From: Coprinus comatus
Lineage: Eukaryota; Basidiomycota; Agaricomycetes; Agaricales; Agaricaceae
Length of the DNA stretch: 50,622 nucleotides
Assembly: GCA_034638255.1 (NCBI GenBank)
Contig: JAWPGT010000121.1
Location: 1 to 50,622, forward strand
Direction of reading: 5' to 3'
Shown in pieces: positions 23,623 through 35,329 of this stretch (positions are counted from its first letter, which is position 1; the number at the start of each line of letters is the position of its first letter). Made by a program: the position numbers and the translations under genes. The notes under the pieces were generated by a model that had not been told where the DNA came from, did no database searches, and worked only from the letters and a program-made list of their open reading frames with translations.

Positions 23623-25527
23623 TTAAGCCTGAGGACCGGTCAGCTCTTCGGCATGACAATCTGTAGATAGAGATGGAGTCGATGGAGTACTTTGTAGATC
23701 TTGTACCGCAGAGGGCAATGCTTGGTTTACGATCCCAAGTCCAACGCCGTCTGGTTGTGAGGAGGGTGTAATAACGTGTGAGTCTGGACTGGTGGATGTC
23801 TCGTTGGGAAGAGGTGATGTAGGTTGACCGGGTGCGGAGATTGAAATCAGATTCGTGGCTAGTGGGATTTCTGGGCTAGCAGGCACGACTGAAACACTAT
23901 TAGATGAATGTTGTTCGAAATCTTGCGATGATGAGAGAACGGGTGAAACTGGATTTTGAGCACCAACGCCCAATGTCGTAGCTGTTTCGTGAATGTTGTT
24001 GGATTGCAAAGGAGCTGGCGAAGAGGGTGTAGTGGATGTGAGAAGAGCTTCAATAGAGTGCATTGTCGGAGTGACTTGGCCAGTTGTCTCATTGTGTAAG
24101 CCTGTTTCATGAAATTTGTTAGATTGCAGGGCAGTTGACAGGGAAATGATAGGATGCGGTGTAGTGGCCATAGGTAGATTCTCAGTAATGTGTGTTGCTG
24201 AAACGATTTGGCCAGTGTGTTCAACTTTGAGTAGACTATTAGATATATTACGAGAGGAGATAAACTTGCAACGTACCAGAGGTGGATATATGCTCTGCTT
24301 TTCCAGATCCTTCACCACCAGACTCAACAGCCTCATGAATTTTCCATCCCTCCTTCAATCTCACGTTGAAGTTGTCTATCAAAGCCCATACAGACCTCAA
24401 GTCTTCATGATGGCCAGGTTTAGGCAGTGTGTGTGGAATGGTGAAGCGTCTTGGTTGCAGGACAGAAAATATTGAGGGCGAGTGTTGAAGGTGTTCTTCT
24501 GCAGCAGAGAGTATTGCGTTGAGGGTTGTTTCGATGGAAGGGAGTATACTGGATAGCCCCCATGAGTGTTGTAGGATGTGTTTGGTGTAGCGAAATATGC
24601 CATCCAATGATCTTTCTTTGCCAATGAGACGCTTCGAGGCAAGGTTTTCTATGATTTTGAGGAACCGGTCTGCATCGTCTGAGGAGTAATGGTGGTCAGA
24701 GAGAGATGGCAGAGTAGATGAGAAGACGAACACCAGTTAATAAAGCATTCATCACATTCCACAAGCAGCCTGCCAAGTGTTGGTGCAACATCTTTGTAGT
24801 GCACAAAGTCCACAGAAGGAAAGACATCGTTGAATATCCAGACCAAGTCTTCACACCCATGCTCTGAGCTGAGTTTATCCTGGAGTTTGTTGCAGAGATG
24901 ACGTATGTGAGGAAGTGATCGAGTGGTTGGACGCTTGCACACCTCTTGCAAAATAGGACTTATCCCATCGTAACACCAAGGGTCTTGATCGATCACATGA
25001 CAGGCAACAGCAACGGCATTCTCTGCAGTGACCCACGTATTCTCAGAACTCCTCAAGCCAGTAGCAATGTCTACTAAGAGAGCTAGTGCAAATATTAGTA
25101 AAGGAATATATATATGGCATATAATAGACTTTACCTGTTCGAGAATCACGGTCCATATCACAAATGGATTTCTGCAAAGCCGAAATATCCGACAGAGGTA
25201 CAGGACGTCTCAACGAGACAGCTGACCTATTCCATTCCACCGTTGCATCAATCACTGCCTTTGCACGAATCTTTTGGATAATTTCAGTATGATTGAGGCT
25301 ATTCTCTCCTTCAAATAATGCCAATAAATCTTGCTCCTCCCAATTCCACTCGAGATCAGCAGATGTATCCTTCGCTTTCAACTTCATCCGTATCCCATGA
25401 CAAGAAGCAAATATCATGCAAGAGTACGCATCCAGGGCAACTGTAGTCACCTGTCTGTACTCACGCGATATCCACAACAATGATTGATGTATTGATTCCA
25501 CAGCCCCTGCTCTCTCTTTCCACCTTT
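23623..25527 (-). pseudogene. DUF6535 gene B2, 3' half (cut by the KDZ element)
   Basis: This is the part of B2 downstream of the transposon insertion. It begins, in minus direction, at the target duplication with KERAGAVESIHQSLLWISREY, matching the B1 residues after GMKRW. It continues to a GTAAAG donor near 25134, an exon from about 25080, and the Ser/Thr-rich tail ending at 23623. Besides the insertion there is a second lesion. A TC run at about 24697-24706 is one repeat shorter than in B1, which moves the following SLSDHHYSS.. block out of frame. The frame change seen in B1 near 10455 also occurs here (about 24770), but the CTGCAG that could serve as acceptor in B1 is altered. B2 is dead as a gene. 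Confidence 0.7.
25520..25527. repeat. Target site duplication, left (CCACCTTT)
   Basis: The eight bases CCACCTTT directly precede the left inverted repeat and are repeated at 37043-37050 directly after the right one. The paralogue B1 has a single CCACCTTTT at the matching place (near 11198), which is the expected empty site. Confidence 0.9.
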
Positions 25528-26458
25528 CACCTGTGGTTCCCACACGTGCCCTAGGATAGTAGGCGGTTTAGCGAGCCCTTTCCACCTACAAGATTAGGCA
25601 TTTTTAGTAGTTCTCCGGGATCGCAAATGGATTGCAATACCTCAATGTCTTAGACGTGGTCGCGTCTCTCCCTATAATTATATTATAATACAATGTATAT
25701 AGGTCTATCACTTCATTGCTCTATACAACTATGTTATAATCATGATCTTATATGTCACCCATCATGTGTATGTTTTCCTCACTCAGAATTTCAATCAAGG
25801 TTCGGGCTCCTCCTCATTGTACATACTACTCTGTAATATTAATCTTTTGGTCTTTCACACCTGTATATGTTGTAGCTATATGTTAGAATAGGAATTTATC
25901 TTATGCCTTGGGAAATATCATATGGTACTCAGTACGGTTGAATCCGGAACTCCGAGTCCCACGGTGGGCAATCTACATACATATTGTGATATGTGCTACT
26001 AATCACAACTTCGGACTCCTAAGCCTTATGAAAACAAACAATATGTTTTGCACAACACATACCATAGCTGGTAATTTTTCGCAATTAAACCCCGCCTGTG
26101 GTTCCTTAGAAACGACAAGCTTCCTCAATGTATATTTAGTACAGTCCTCGGAGTAAGGACATCTATCATTACGCCGTCTATTACTGATCGGATGTAGCTA
26201 TTTATAATAGTGTTTTTATTTTTATTCTTTCATTCTCCATTTTCTATGTTATATAATATTCACTTGCACTGATTCCTACTTGAGACATTAATAGTACAAG
26301 TAGCAATAGTAGTTATAGGTCATAAAGAGCTTCAAGTATCATGACCCGACCAGAGGGAGGAACTGATTGTCCCACTATCAACGGGCAGCAGATATATTTT
26401 AATTAAAGATTACATCCGCCTGTCAAGGTGGAACTAGTAACTACCTGTCAACGGGCTT
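25528..26458 (+). repeat. Left terminal inverted repeat of the KDZ element (931 bp)
   Basis: The reverse complement of 36112-37042 matches this stretch along its whole length with the coordinate sum constant at 62570, so there is no indel. An 82-codon reading (25908-26156) appears in both copies but has no sign of being a gene. The inner end carries three related motifs: ATCAACGGGC near 26379, CCTGTCAAGG near 26419 and CCTGTCAACGGGC near 26444. These are candidate transposase binding sites. Confidence 0.9.
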
Positions 26459-26631
26459 AGAACTCAGTGGTCACACGTCAGAATTTGAAAAGGAAGCGTA
26501 GGCGTGGTTACCTCTGCAGGATTTCCTGGCCATGTACTATTTTTAATTTATATCAGACATAAAGTTTAATCACTCAAAACGGTATTATTGGGTGCACAAC
26601 TACATTGAAGGAAAACACGATGAGAATAAAT

Positions 26632-28771
26632 CTACCTCACAGGAACTCTGCAACCATTGAGTCGAGTGCTTCGGCGAGTTTCCTCTGTAGGCGGAACGTT
26701 CTCTTTCAGACTTTTACGTGGTCGGGGCGGAAGTCGAATTTTCAAGCGAGTACTATTATTGTCCGATGAGAGGGTAGGCACCATGGGGGTGTCAGTGTCT
26801 GGGAGGACGGGAGCCCTCTCCGTGGGTGGTGCAACATTGGAGAGCGCCAGGAGGGCTGGATCAATGACATCATCGGTTATGAGATGTGTGGGTATGACGG
26901 ATTCAGAATTGTCAAAGGGTGGGGCAGCAATGGTATTTGGATCCATTGGAGTGGTCGAAGAAGCTTCATTAGTTCTGGCGAAGGGTAGAACTGTTGACAA
27001 CACATTGACAGGAGGGTGTTCAAGGTTGACAGCGGATGGGGGAGTGGGAATATTTGTTGTCATGTCAGCTACATCCGTGACGTTTGAGAGAGGAGGAATA
27101 TTGGGAGTATCAACAAAGTTGACATGATCAGTGGCATTGGGTGGCAAGCTCAAGACATTGTCGGGGGGATTGACATTGAAATTGGGATCATCATGTTCAG
27201 TGTTGCTGAGTTCAGAGTTGGAGACACCTTCAGCAGAATCGGCAGCCATGTCAATGTCGAGGGAGTTGGGGGCGTTGTCAGCGGGGTAGATGGGGGGATT
27301 AGGTTCATCAATGTCGGTGTCAGAATCACTGTTTACAAACTCCGAGGAGAGTTGCGGGCGGCTAGCAGGAGGGAACTGACGAATTGCCAATGCCACTTGA
27401 GTATTCTTGTCAGAACGTTCCTTACGAGGAACACCGATAACACCGCCATTCTGTCGGATCTCATGGATCTTCACTTTATGAGATTGAATTTGATCAGCTG
27501 TCATCACCTGCCAAAAACAAATTTTGGCATGTAATGCATCCTTCAACCGTTGCAAGTATTGGACGTTTGGAAGATGAGTAGGACTGGTGAAAGGGATATC
27601 AGTGGGCCACCCGACTAGCTGAACATGATACTTGATGACAATCCTGTCATCATAGTTATCATAGTTCATACGAACATCGTCTCTGCCCAATATAGCTTCT
27701 AAACATAATACTATAAGTATAGTCTAAAAATAATTGTGCAATACGTACGAAGGCCTTTGGTAATATAATCACGACATTGCTTTCGGAGAGTTTTATTGTT
27801 GATATGTTCAACTTCACCTATACAGGATTTAGAATAATGAATGAATGAAGATTAAAAGAATTTAACACTCACCTTGGCGTCGACTAGTTGAAAAGACTTC
27901 CATCCGAGCAGCTACCTCAACTGGATTGTACCCCAAAGATCCTTTCGTAAAACCTCGCAAATTCTCGGATTCAAAAAATGCAGGTGGAAAGGTATCGTGC
28001 ATATGTCCCCGTGCGACAGCCAATAGTGTCATAGCTCCAGTTCTTTTCCCCATGAATGATGCCTAAATTACTAGGTGTTAATAAAGTTGTCAGAATAAAT
28101 AAATAAAGACTTACTTCTTTTTCAAGACGAGCCACGGTACGATTAACATCCCGGGCAGCACTCCTGTTAGTCGGACGAGCTCCTTGTTGCTTGAGTTCAC
28201 GCCGAGCCATTGCAATTTGCAACACACGAGCTTCTTCTTCTGGTGCAAGAGGGCGGTGATTCCTATCAGAACGATCCTGGAAAACCATTGCTCGAAGCTC
28301 CTTTAGCTTGTAATTGTTCCCGCCAATGGTATCTTGAACAACATATTAGTTCCGATCGAGTGAAGACAATAGAAAACTTACTGAGTTCTGCAGCTTTTGC
28401 GGATACCTCAGCCTCAAGTACGCTCAGTTTCCTCTGACGCTTGAATGAGGACCCAAAAAGGACAGTGTTGAACACCTTTTTCTCATCGGCGGCATACTTC
28501 TTAGCAAGGTCTTGAATACGTTGTTCGTGCTCAGCCTGTAATTGAGCAACTTCATCATCAAGTGCAAGCTGGTTTGCTTTCCTTTTTTTTGCCTGAAGGG
28601 CTAGAGTCTTCTTCTCAGCATCACTTCGATAGATTTTCTTCCGAGAACGTTGAGGTTGTACAGGCTGCAGAGGGTTCCGTAATGCATACGTAGCATCTGA
28701 GATTGGTGGTGGTGAGATGTGAGAGCACGTGACGGTGTTGAGGTCCTACCTTGCTCTTCATCGTCGAACAT
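26632..28771 (-). CDS. KDZ-element cargo: 626-aa uncharacterised basidiomycete protein
   Basis: Six exons join without a break: 28771-28750, 28696-28382, 28332-28115, 28062-27873, 27817-27749 and 27698-26632, giving 1881 nt including the stop. The start MFDDEEQ is the only ATG that joins in frame. Residues about 8-112 are a charged coiled coil (Lys/Glu/Gln-rich). The middle reads HRPLAPEEEARVL, then GAMTLLAVARGHMHDTFPP. Residues about 281-335 hold the block NYDNYDDRIVIKYHVQLVGWP. I recognise this pattern from a large family of hypothetical proteins in mushroom genomes. The last 280 residues are Pro/Ser/Thr-rich and disordered and end in a basic RLPPRPRKSLK..RRSTRLNG stretch, a likely nuclear signal. 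Function unknown; a role in transposition or chromatin is inference. Intact, unlike the transposase. Confidence 0.75.
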
Positions 28772-29138
28772 TCTTTCTGTACTCCAAGGAGGCGAGTATT
28801 TGGTGCTCTCAGTTGGTATGTTTATATATCGTCCCTCTGTGTATTTCTTTTTTCAAAATTGATAACAGGGATAAAGCATAAACAAATGTAATATCCGCCA
28901 TGTAATGTCACTTCAAGACGCCGTGCATTAGAAAGAAAAAGAAGCCCTTCCTCTAACTCTAATTTCTGGCAGGTGTAACCATGATATATCGCCGTCCATT
29001 CTTTCTTCCTTCCCCCCATCATGAAATCTTGCACCGACAAGGTTGAAACCGCCAGTTGTTCAGGTGAGCAAAGTTGTTCAACATTTGCAACAATTTTCTG
29101 ATACAACTTATGCAGCACAACCAGAGTCCCTCACCACC
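28772..29138. promoter_or_regulatory. Shared divergent promoter region of the two cargo genes
   Basis: The 626-aa gene starts leftwards at 28771 and the RNase H1-like gene rightwards at 29139 (or 29043). The 367 bases between them must hold both promoters. I see no certain TATA box or named operator. A minus-strand reading at 28822-29118 crosses it but is probably chance. Confidence 0.35.
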
Positions 29139-30495
29139 ATGGAGGCTATCTACTCTGATGCTCAAAATTCTCTTTTTGACTCTGACCTCCCACGTTATCC
29201 TTTCTACCGTGCTCTCTCTGGACCCGCTTCCAGTTTTAATAGCCAGCCTAGTTGGCTGGTACGCCCTTTAGGCCCTAATCCACGTGTTGGTTGGACCACG
29301 GCCATGGATGAGTGTCAATGTGAATGCGCTCCTGTGGTATATGTTGTTTTTTCCGGCAAAATGATAGGAATCCATGTTGAGTGGTGAGTATATTCATTCC
29401 ATTTTTACTATCAACATTTTCTAATCAATACTTAGGGACAAAATCAAGTTCATTAAGCAGCATATACCATCTCCTCGATTCAAGGGCTATCATGCTATGG
29501 AGGATGCTGAGTTTGCATTCGCTCAGGCCAAGTACTTCAACCTGATTGGCGAATCTATACCTGATGATTGGAAAAACCATCATCTCGTCATTCCTACACT
29601 CACCAGATGCAAATTGGATAGCAAGAAGAAGGCAAAATATAGTACAAAGCATTCTGAATCCACTACTCCGGACAACTCGCACGCGCTTTCCAATCCGATT
29701 GCTCCGCCACCAGTTTTCCCATTGTCACCCGCGCCCCGAAAAACATCCAGACCTCGTAAGGTAGTCACACCTCCACTGTCCTCCCCTGAAGTTACCCCGC
29801 TTCCTTCTGTAGATAAAAAACCGAGTTCTGTCGACATTTTTAGTTTGCGCGCGCTTGCTTCTGGAACTACACTTGACAAGAGTACCGCAGAACTGCTTGC
29901 TAAGCGAAATCAGTCTCCTCTTCTTGATGAAAAGGTCTCTATCATGGCTGATCAGGCTGATAACCACTACCATATTGTATGTGTGGGCCGTTATCCTGGT
30001 GTGTATCATGGTCGGTAAGTTTCATTTTCCTCCTTTCCGCCTTCCTCCCTCATTCGTTGGTTCTTTTGGTAGTCGCACTGCCCAATTGAATATGGGAAGT
30101 AGTCCTGATGGACAAATCATCAAAGCCGGTTCTACAAGGAGCACTGCAAACATGTTGTTTGTAGAACTTTTCATGGATGGAAAGATTATTTCAACCTCCC
30201 CTACCCCCTCGGTTCTTCAATCCCCGCCTATGTATGAGATCTCAGTTCCCATCATCCCATCCAAGGATCAGTCCTGGTGGGTCATTCCGTCTGGTCCTCG
30301 AGTCGGACTCTGCTATGACAGGTATGTGTGTGCTTATCCAAAAAAGACCAAATTAGACTAATGGTTTCTTGAAGGCAAATTGCAAATGTTATTGCTGGGT
30401 CCGCAAATATTGATGGAATGGTGAAGTGTCCGACTTTCGAGGAAGCCTGTTCCATTTTCGTAACAATGTATATGACTGGTGGGATTACTATGTAG
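29139..30495 (+). CDS. KDZ-element cargo: triple RNase H1 N-terminal-like domain protein
   Basis: Four exons, 29139-29383, 29436-30014, 30073-30321 and 30375-30495, join in frame to 397 aa. An in-frame ATG-equivalent further upstream (29043) would add 32 residues. Three modules share the pattern of the RNase H1 N-terminal hybrid-binding domain, an aromatic-V start followed by a G..G turn. They are VYVVFSGKMIGIHVEW (about 67-82, followed by FKGYHAMEDAE), YHIVCVGRYPGVYHGR (about 260-275) and WWVIPSGPRVGLCYDR (about 343-358, followed by KCPTFEEA). Each module is interrupted by an intron after the second base of its last codon, the same place each time. Modules 1 and 2 are separated by a Pro/Ser/Thr-rich linker (about 140-200). 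No catalytic RNase H domain follows. Binding of RNA-DNA hybrid or double-stranded RNA is known for the family; its role in a transposon is inference. Confidence 0.7.
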
Positions 30496-30585
30496 CATGT
30501 ATGATCGTGGTATAGCAGTGTATGTGCATGTGCAATTGAATATGGTTTCGGGCCCTTGAGGCAATTTTGGTATTTTTGAAAATGT

Positions 30586-30719
30586 TCAGAATTTTTAATT
30601 TAACAATCAACCCGATTGACGGAAGAAGTCAGAATTTTTAATTTAACAATCAACCCGATTGACGGAAGAAGTCAGAATTTTTAATTTAACAATCAACCCG
30701 ATTGACGGAAGAAGTCAGA
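30586..30719 (+). repeat. 43-bp tandem repeat, three copies
   Basis: The unit TCAGAATTTTTAATTTAACA.. starts at 30586, 30629 and 30672, followed by a partial TCAGA at 30715. The three copies are identical. Each contains CAACCCGATTGACGG, which resembles the GTCAACGGGC motif of the inverted repeats. It follows the stop of the RNase H1-like gene by 91 bases. Confidence 0.9.
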
Positions 30720-31780
30720 TCTTCAAGATTTAATTGAGCTTAAATGACTCGGGATCTTTTTCTAGCCATATCAGGCAATCCCTGACATGGGCGGGATCCC
30801 GACTCTGTCCCGCTCTCAGATATCTCTCCCCTTGTAACATGCCAATAATTTGGTATTATTCTAGACTCTTATGCTAGAATATACTGGAATACATTAGATA
30901 CAACACTGATGGGCTCTATACTGACACTGTCTCAGTGTGAAGGACAGTATAATTGAACTATCACCCGGGTTACACCTGTAATATATCAGTACAAGTAATG
31001 GCCGGAGAGCCCAGTAAAAAATTGAATTACATTTAAATAGACTGAAACATACCAAGTATACACTCCCGCCCCAATGGATAAGATGACTTTAGTATAAAAT
31101 AAAATCGACATTTATATTCAAAGTCTACTTATATGTGAAATTATACAGTCAGTTCTTTGAACCATGCCATGAGTTTGTGCTCTAAGGTGTTTAAATAATC
31201 ATATCTTTTGAATTTAAATAGTCATCCATGAGTAGAATGAAATATGAAAAATGGTTACATTGCTGAACCGAAAGCCCTTCTTGGTACCAACTGTACTTGT
31301 GTACACATTACGGGCCTCGTTGTGTGTACCTTCCAATATATTGATGATCGGGTACTATGTTGGCCAAGATTTATATAAATCTGGTGTATATCATGCATTT
31401 AACGGTAAGTGCTTAAAGCGATCATCCAGCAATCGTTTGACAAAATATTTCTATATGTTTGTGACATAGCATTACTTATGTTCAAATATATTTATCAAGT
31501 CTGTTTGTGTCATTGACACAATAATTGTACTCCCACGACTTATTATTGAATAACCGTATGGTTTAATGTTAAGAAATAGCTACATTCAGGAAAACTTGAC
31601 CCAAGGTGACCGTACACAAAATATTCATTTATTTACAGCATTATACAGAGACAAACACTTGTTTTTCCATTCCACTATATTTCACAGACTCTGAGAGTAA
31701 AGGGCGATTTGGTTGGTGAGTATATATAAGACGCAGACCGGGTCATTTGTAGTGTTAAGAATATCACAAAAAGGGCCCAT
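30720..31780. other. Non-coding stretch inside the KDZ element
   Basis: AT-rich sequence between the tandem repeat and the transposase. The only reading of note (31251-31469) lacks support and has no recognisable family. Presumably this holds the transposase promoter and untranslated leader. Confidence 0.4.
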
Positions 31781-31789
31781 TATCGGTAT

Positions 31790-34700
31790 ATGAGTTCTCG
31801 GTGGTGGCCGTGGGAAGATATCAAAGATCAACGTGTCGCGTCGTACTTTGTTTATCAACTCTCCTATACTACACAACCTTATCATATGGGCAAAGCTCCG
31901 CTAGGAAAAAGGTTCAAACTTGCTAAGGGCTTTCGTACATGGAGACATGTTGGTCATTCCAACCACAGTGGAACTGTTGTCTATGGCCATCAAAAGGCTC
32001 AAGTCCACTCGCGTTCCACAGAGAAGGACTAAACCATTCCTCCTGTAAGATATTTATCCTTTATATTTCACCTCCCCTATTAACAATACTAATAGACTCC
32101 AAACCTTTGGAGCATGGAGAAGAATACCCTGAAGACAGTAATATGGCAGACATTGATGATGTTATGAGTGGTCGTGATCAAGTACCACTCAGTAATGCGG
32201 GTGGAGAACTTTTTGACATCATCTCTGAAGAGTTACGGGCCAATGGGTGGGTTTACTCAACATATAATACAATCTAGCTCTTAACTAATGAATGACAGAC
32301 AACCTCGTCAAGATACCAGAGATAGGCGAGACCGTATCATACGGCGGAATGAAGGTTTCAAGAATCAAATCCCCCATATGACCGACAGTTACCTTAAATG
32401 GAGCCAAACCAACTCGCATAAGGATCAGGAGGCCTCAAAAACATATTATGAATGGGACGGAAATGCTCTACCCGAAGATATTCAAAGTACGTATGACATT
32501 CTTGTCATTGATACATATTGTGAGTTTCAGCTCCAAAATACTCTGTTTCTGACTTATCTAATTATTTCATAGGGTTGGAAGTCAAGTCGATTCCTCTTCA
32601 CAAAGGCGACTACAGTATCGCAACAAGTCTCATATCGCAAGGGTTAATACCTTGTTCTCCCTACCACCCTACAGTTGCCATCACCATCCGAGCCTTAGAA
32701 TCTTTTCGAGTATTCTCACTACGTTGTCCACAATTCACAATACAAATGTACATCAAGTCAATTGCTGACTTACACCAGGTATGTATTTATTACATTCGAA
32801 CAATTTTTTTGGCCTCATTGGGAGGTTAGAAACCATATAAATCATACCTTACCAAGCAAACTTCAATATGCTTCGATGTCTACTTAGCTATCCTCGAGGA
32901 GATCGATAATCGCTTACACAAGGCACTAGCTAGAGATGCACCACATAGCCGATTGAAACGTGCTTGCCCGGCTTGCACTTATGTAGTAGAAGGAGAACCG
33001 GACATCGTTTCAGCATCCTTTTCACAATGGATGGGAATAATGCATTGAAACGCATGCCTAAACGGGAGTCGCTTGGGGAGAGAACAATTGGGGCAATAAA
33101 TGAATTACCTGATGATCGGACTGGGAATTATGACTACTACATTGATACCAAGGAGGTCAATAGATGGTTGCCTAGTAAAAAGAACTCTCATGCTGCCAGA
33201 AACACGCATAATGGAGAAGAGACTATGACCAAAGTCCGTTAATTATTTTCTTTTTATTTCACCATTACTGATCTTTATTACATAGGATGAAGACAGTCCT
33301 TGCTCCGAAAAATGGAAGAACATGTCTGAAAAGGCCACCGCAAAAGCATTTGGGATGTTTGAAGAGACGGGGGTATTTGTGGCAGTGTGCCGGCATGGTT
33401 TCATTCTGGTATATACTGACATGATTCGGAGTGGCGAAGGGTAAGATTCTTCTATTTATCATCAATATCTATACATTCTAATCATTCTATATACTAGTAC
33501 TCAATACCCGCTTGCTGTTGTCAACACTCTTATGGATACATTCGGTAGGAAATTGGGAGGAGGTTACGACATAGGATGTCGGTTCAAAACATCATTAGCA
33601 AAAAGTGAACTTGGGACTCGTGCTCGCGAGCTTGAGTACACTTCTCTCATTGGCGCTTTTCATGGACATGCCCATAATCGGCAGTGTCAACTTTCTTTTC
33701 TTACAACATATACTGAGGGTCTGGGTTTAAGTGATTTAGAAGGCTGTGAACGTCTATTTTCCCGATCAAATGAACTTGCATCAACAACGCGACATTGCAG
33801 TACCTTCCATCGGCACCAACGAATTACCAGCTATTTCAAACATTTAGATGAAACCGACACATATGAGTCACTTAGTGAGTCACCGTACATAATCTTAATT
33901 CCTGTTGAACTAAGTGACTTTACAAAGGCAAATATCTTGTTACCAACCATAAACAAGCCCTCGACCTCCTAGCTGATAAGCCTGCTTTTGAAAAAGCTAA
34001 ACACAGCATGGGACTTGAGGATGATTCGGTATTTAAGAAGTGGCTTGATGAAGAACGCGAATATCTGGCAACGCGTGGTGTGGAATCATTACAAGAAACT
34101 TGGGAAATGGAATACTTACGACATCTAAAGGACCTGAACAATGCACAGTATGTTTTATTTCTTTTCATATATATACATAATAAATAACATGGAATTATAG
34201 GAACAAGCTTGCTTCTACAAAGAAATGGTTCATTGAAACGCCCACTGAGCCATCCGACATTAACACTGCTTCTATTACTGCAAAGCTGGAACGAGAACGC
34301 AGGCATGCTCTTGAACTCGAGACATCAAGCATGAATCGTGTTCAAGAACTAGAGGTTAAATTGGGTATCACAAAGAGATGGGAGGAGGGTGGCGAGAAGT
34401 GGAACCAGGTATCTGAGCTGATAGCAACTCGCGATTATCGGCTGAAGCTTGGGAAGCTGGAGCAATTAGTTGTGGCGCGTATATTTGAGCTTGGGCGAAT
34501 GAATGGATCACAAAAGGGTACACAAAATTTTTATCATAATAAAACACATTAACATATATATAATAGGCTATAAATTGCGACAACAAGTCGCTAAGGCACT
34601 CCAAGCTCGATCTAAGGCTGTAAAGACAGCCCTGAAAGAGTATAACAATGCTGCAAAGCGTCTCGTTCCACCCCGACCCTGCTTAGAATGGCATCAGGTT

Positions 34701-35234
34701 GTCGAATATGCGTTCCTATCAGAGTTTGAGCTACTCGCTAATTGTTCTGATGATATCCGGCAAAAATCATGGGCCCAACCAGCGGCACGACTACTGATGG
34801 ACCAGTTCTTCAAGATGGAACGAGCACAGGAAGAAATAGTCCGTGTGGAAGTGGAAACGACCCGATTTCTTACTTATATGCGTGATGAAGAAGCGTTCCT
34901 TGACGTGATGGAGGAACGTCTTTCGATTACAAACCCTCCTCTTGCCCACCAGATTCACCTCCGAAATCAAAGATTAAAACTCGTCAATCAGCAACATATA
35001 ACTGTACTCGAAGCAGCTGGACTTCTGTCATCTCCTGGCCAAGCTGTCACCCACGTTGCAGGCGATTTAAAGTCAACTTTGAGCAATCAACCAACCTTGC
35101 CACTTCACAAACCTCTCCCTCTCACTTCGGAAGACCAGCATGCACAAGAGGAACTTGAAGATGAAGAGGCCGATGAAGAACTATGTCACGATCTTGAGTC
35201 TATCCTTACTATGTCAGAGGAGGTTGTAATATGA
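31790..35234 (+). pseudogene. KDZ transposase (CxC1-like), one frameshift
   Basis: Exons: 32096-32246, 32299-32519, 32573-32778, 32857-33233, 33286-33440, 33498-33874, 33928-34147, 34201-34517 and 34567-35234. Except for 32857-33233, which has 377 nt where 378 are needed, all junctions keep phase. Family landmarks in order: HMTDSYLKW; ISQGLIPCSPYHPTVAITIR; ACPACTYVVEGEP; FTMDGNN; EKWKNMSEKATA; CRHGFILVYTDMIRSGE; GGGYDIGC; FHGHAHNRQCQL; LSDLEGCERLFSRSN; VVARIFEL; PPRPCLEWHQVVEYAFL; acidic C-terminus. The putative DDE residues are Asp at 33030, Asp at 33568 and Glu at 33739 or 33748. The frameshift at 33001-33008 falls just before the first Asp. The first exon (31790-32044) does not join in phase, so the N-terminus is uncertain. 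Role of the family: cut-and-paste transposition in the nucleus. This copy is probably inactive unless the frameshift is an assembly error. Confidence 0.85.
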
Positions 35235-35329
35235 GCAGTCTGATGTGTTCCCTAAGCTATCCTTAATCACTGTTGCTATTGACTTTTGCTCTTATGTTTT
35301 CTGTTTACTCGTGTACTTATTTGTAGCCC

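Noticed and set aside
25908..26156. 82-codon reading in the left inverted repeat, identical to 36414-36662
   Set aside because: Its identity only reflects the identity of the inverted repeats. It has no recognisable domain, no introns and no start context of note.
26657..27534. Two long plus-strand readings opposite the 626-aa gene
   Set aside because: The minus-strand gene joins in frame over six exons and has family landmarks; the plus-strand readings are low-complexity Gly/Val/Ser shadows.
29580..29879. Minus-strand reading opposite the RNase H1-like gene
   Set aside because: It is a shadow of the plus-strand exon, whose linker is rich in Pro and Ser and therefore gives open antisense frames.
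30720..31780. Non-coding RNA in the KDZ element
   Set aside because: I looked for tRNA-like cloverleafs and strong hairpins by eye and saw none that could be supported.
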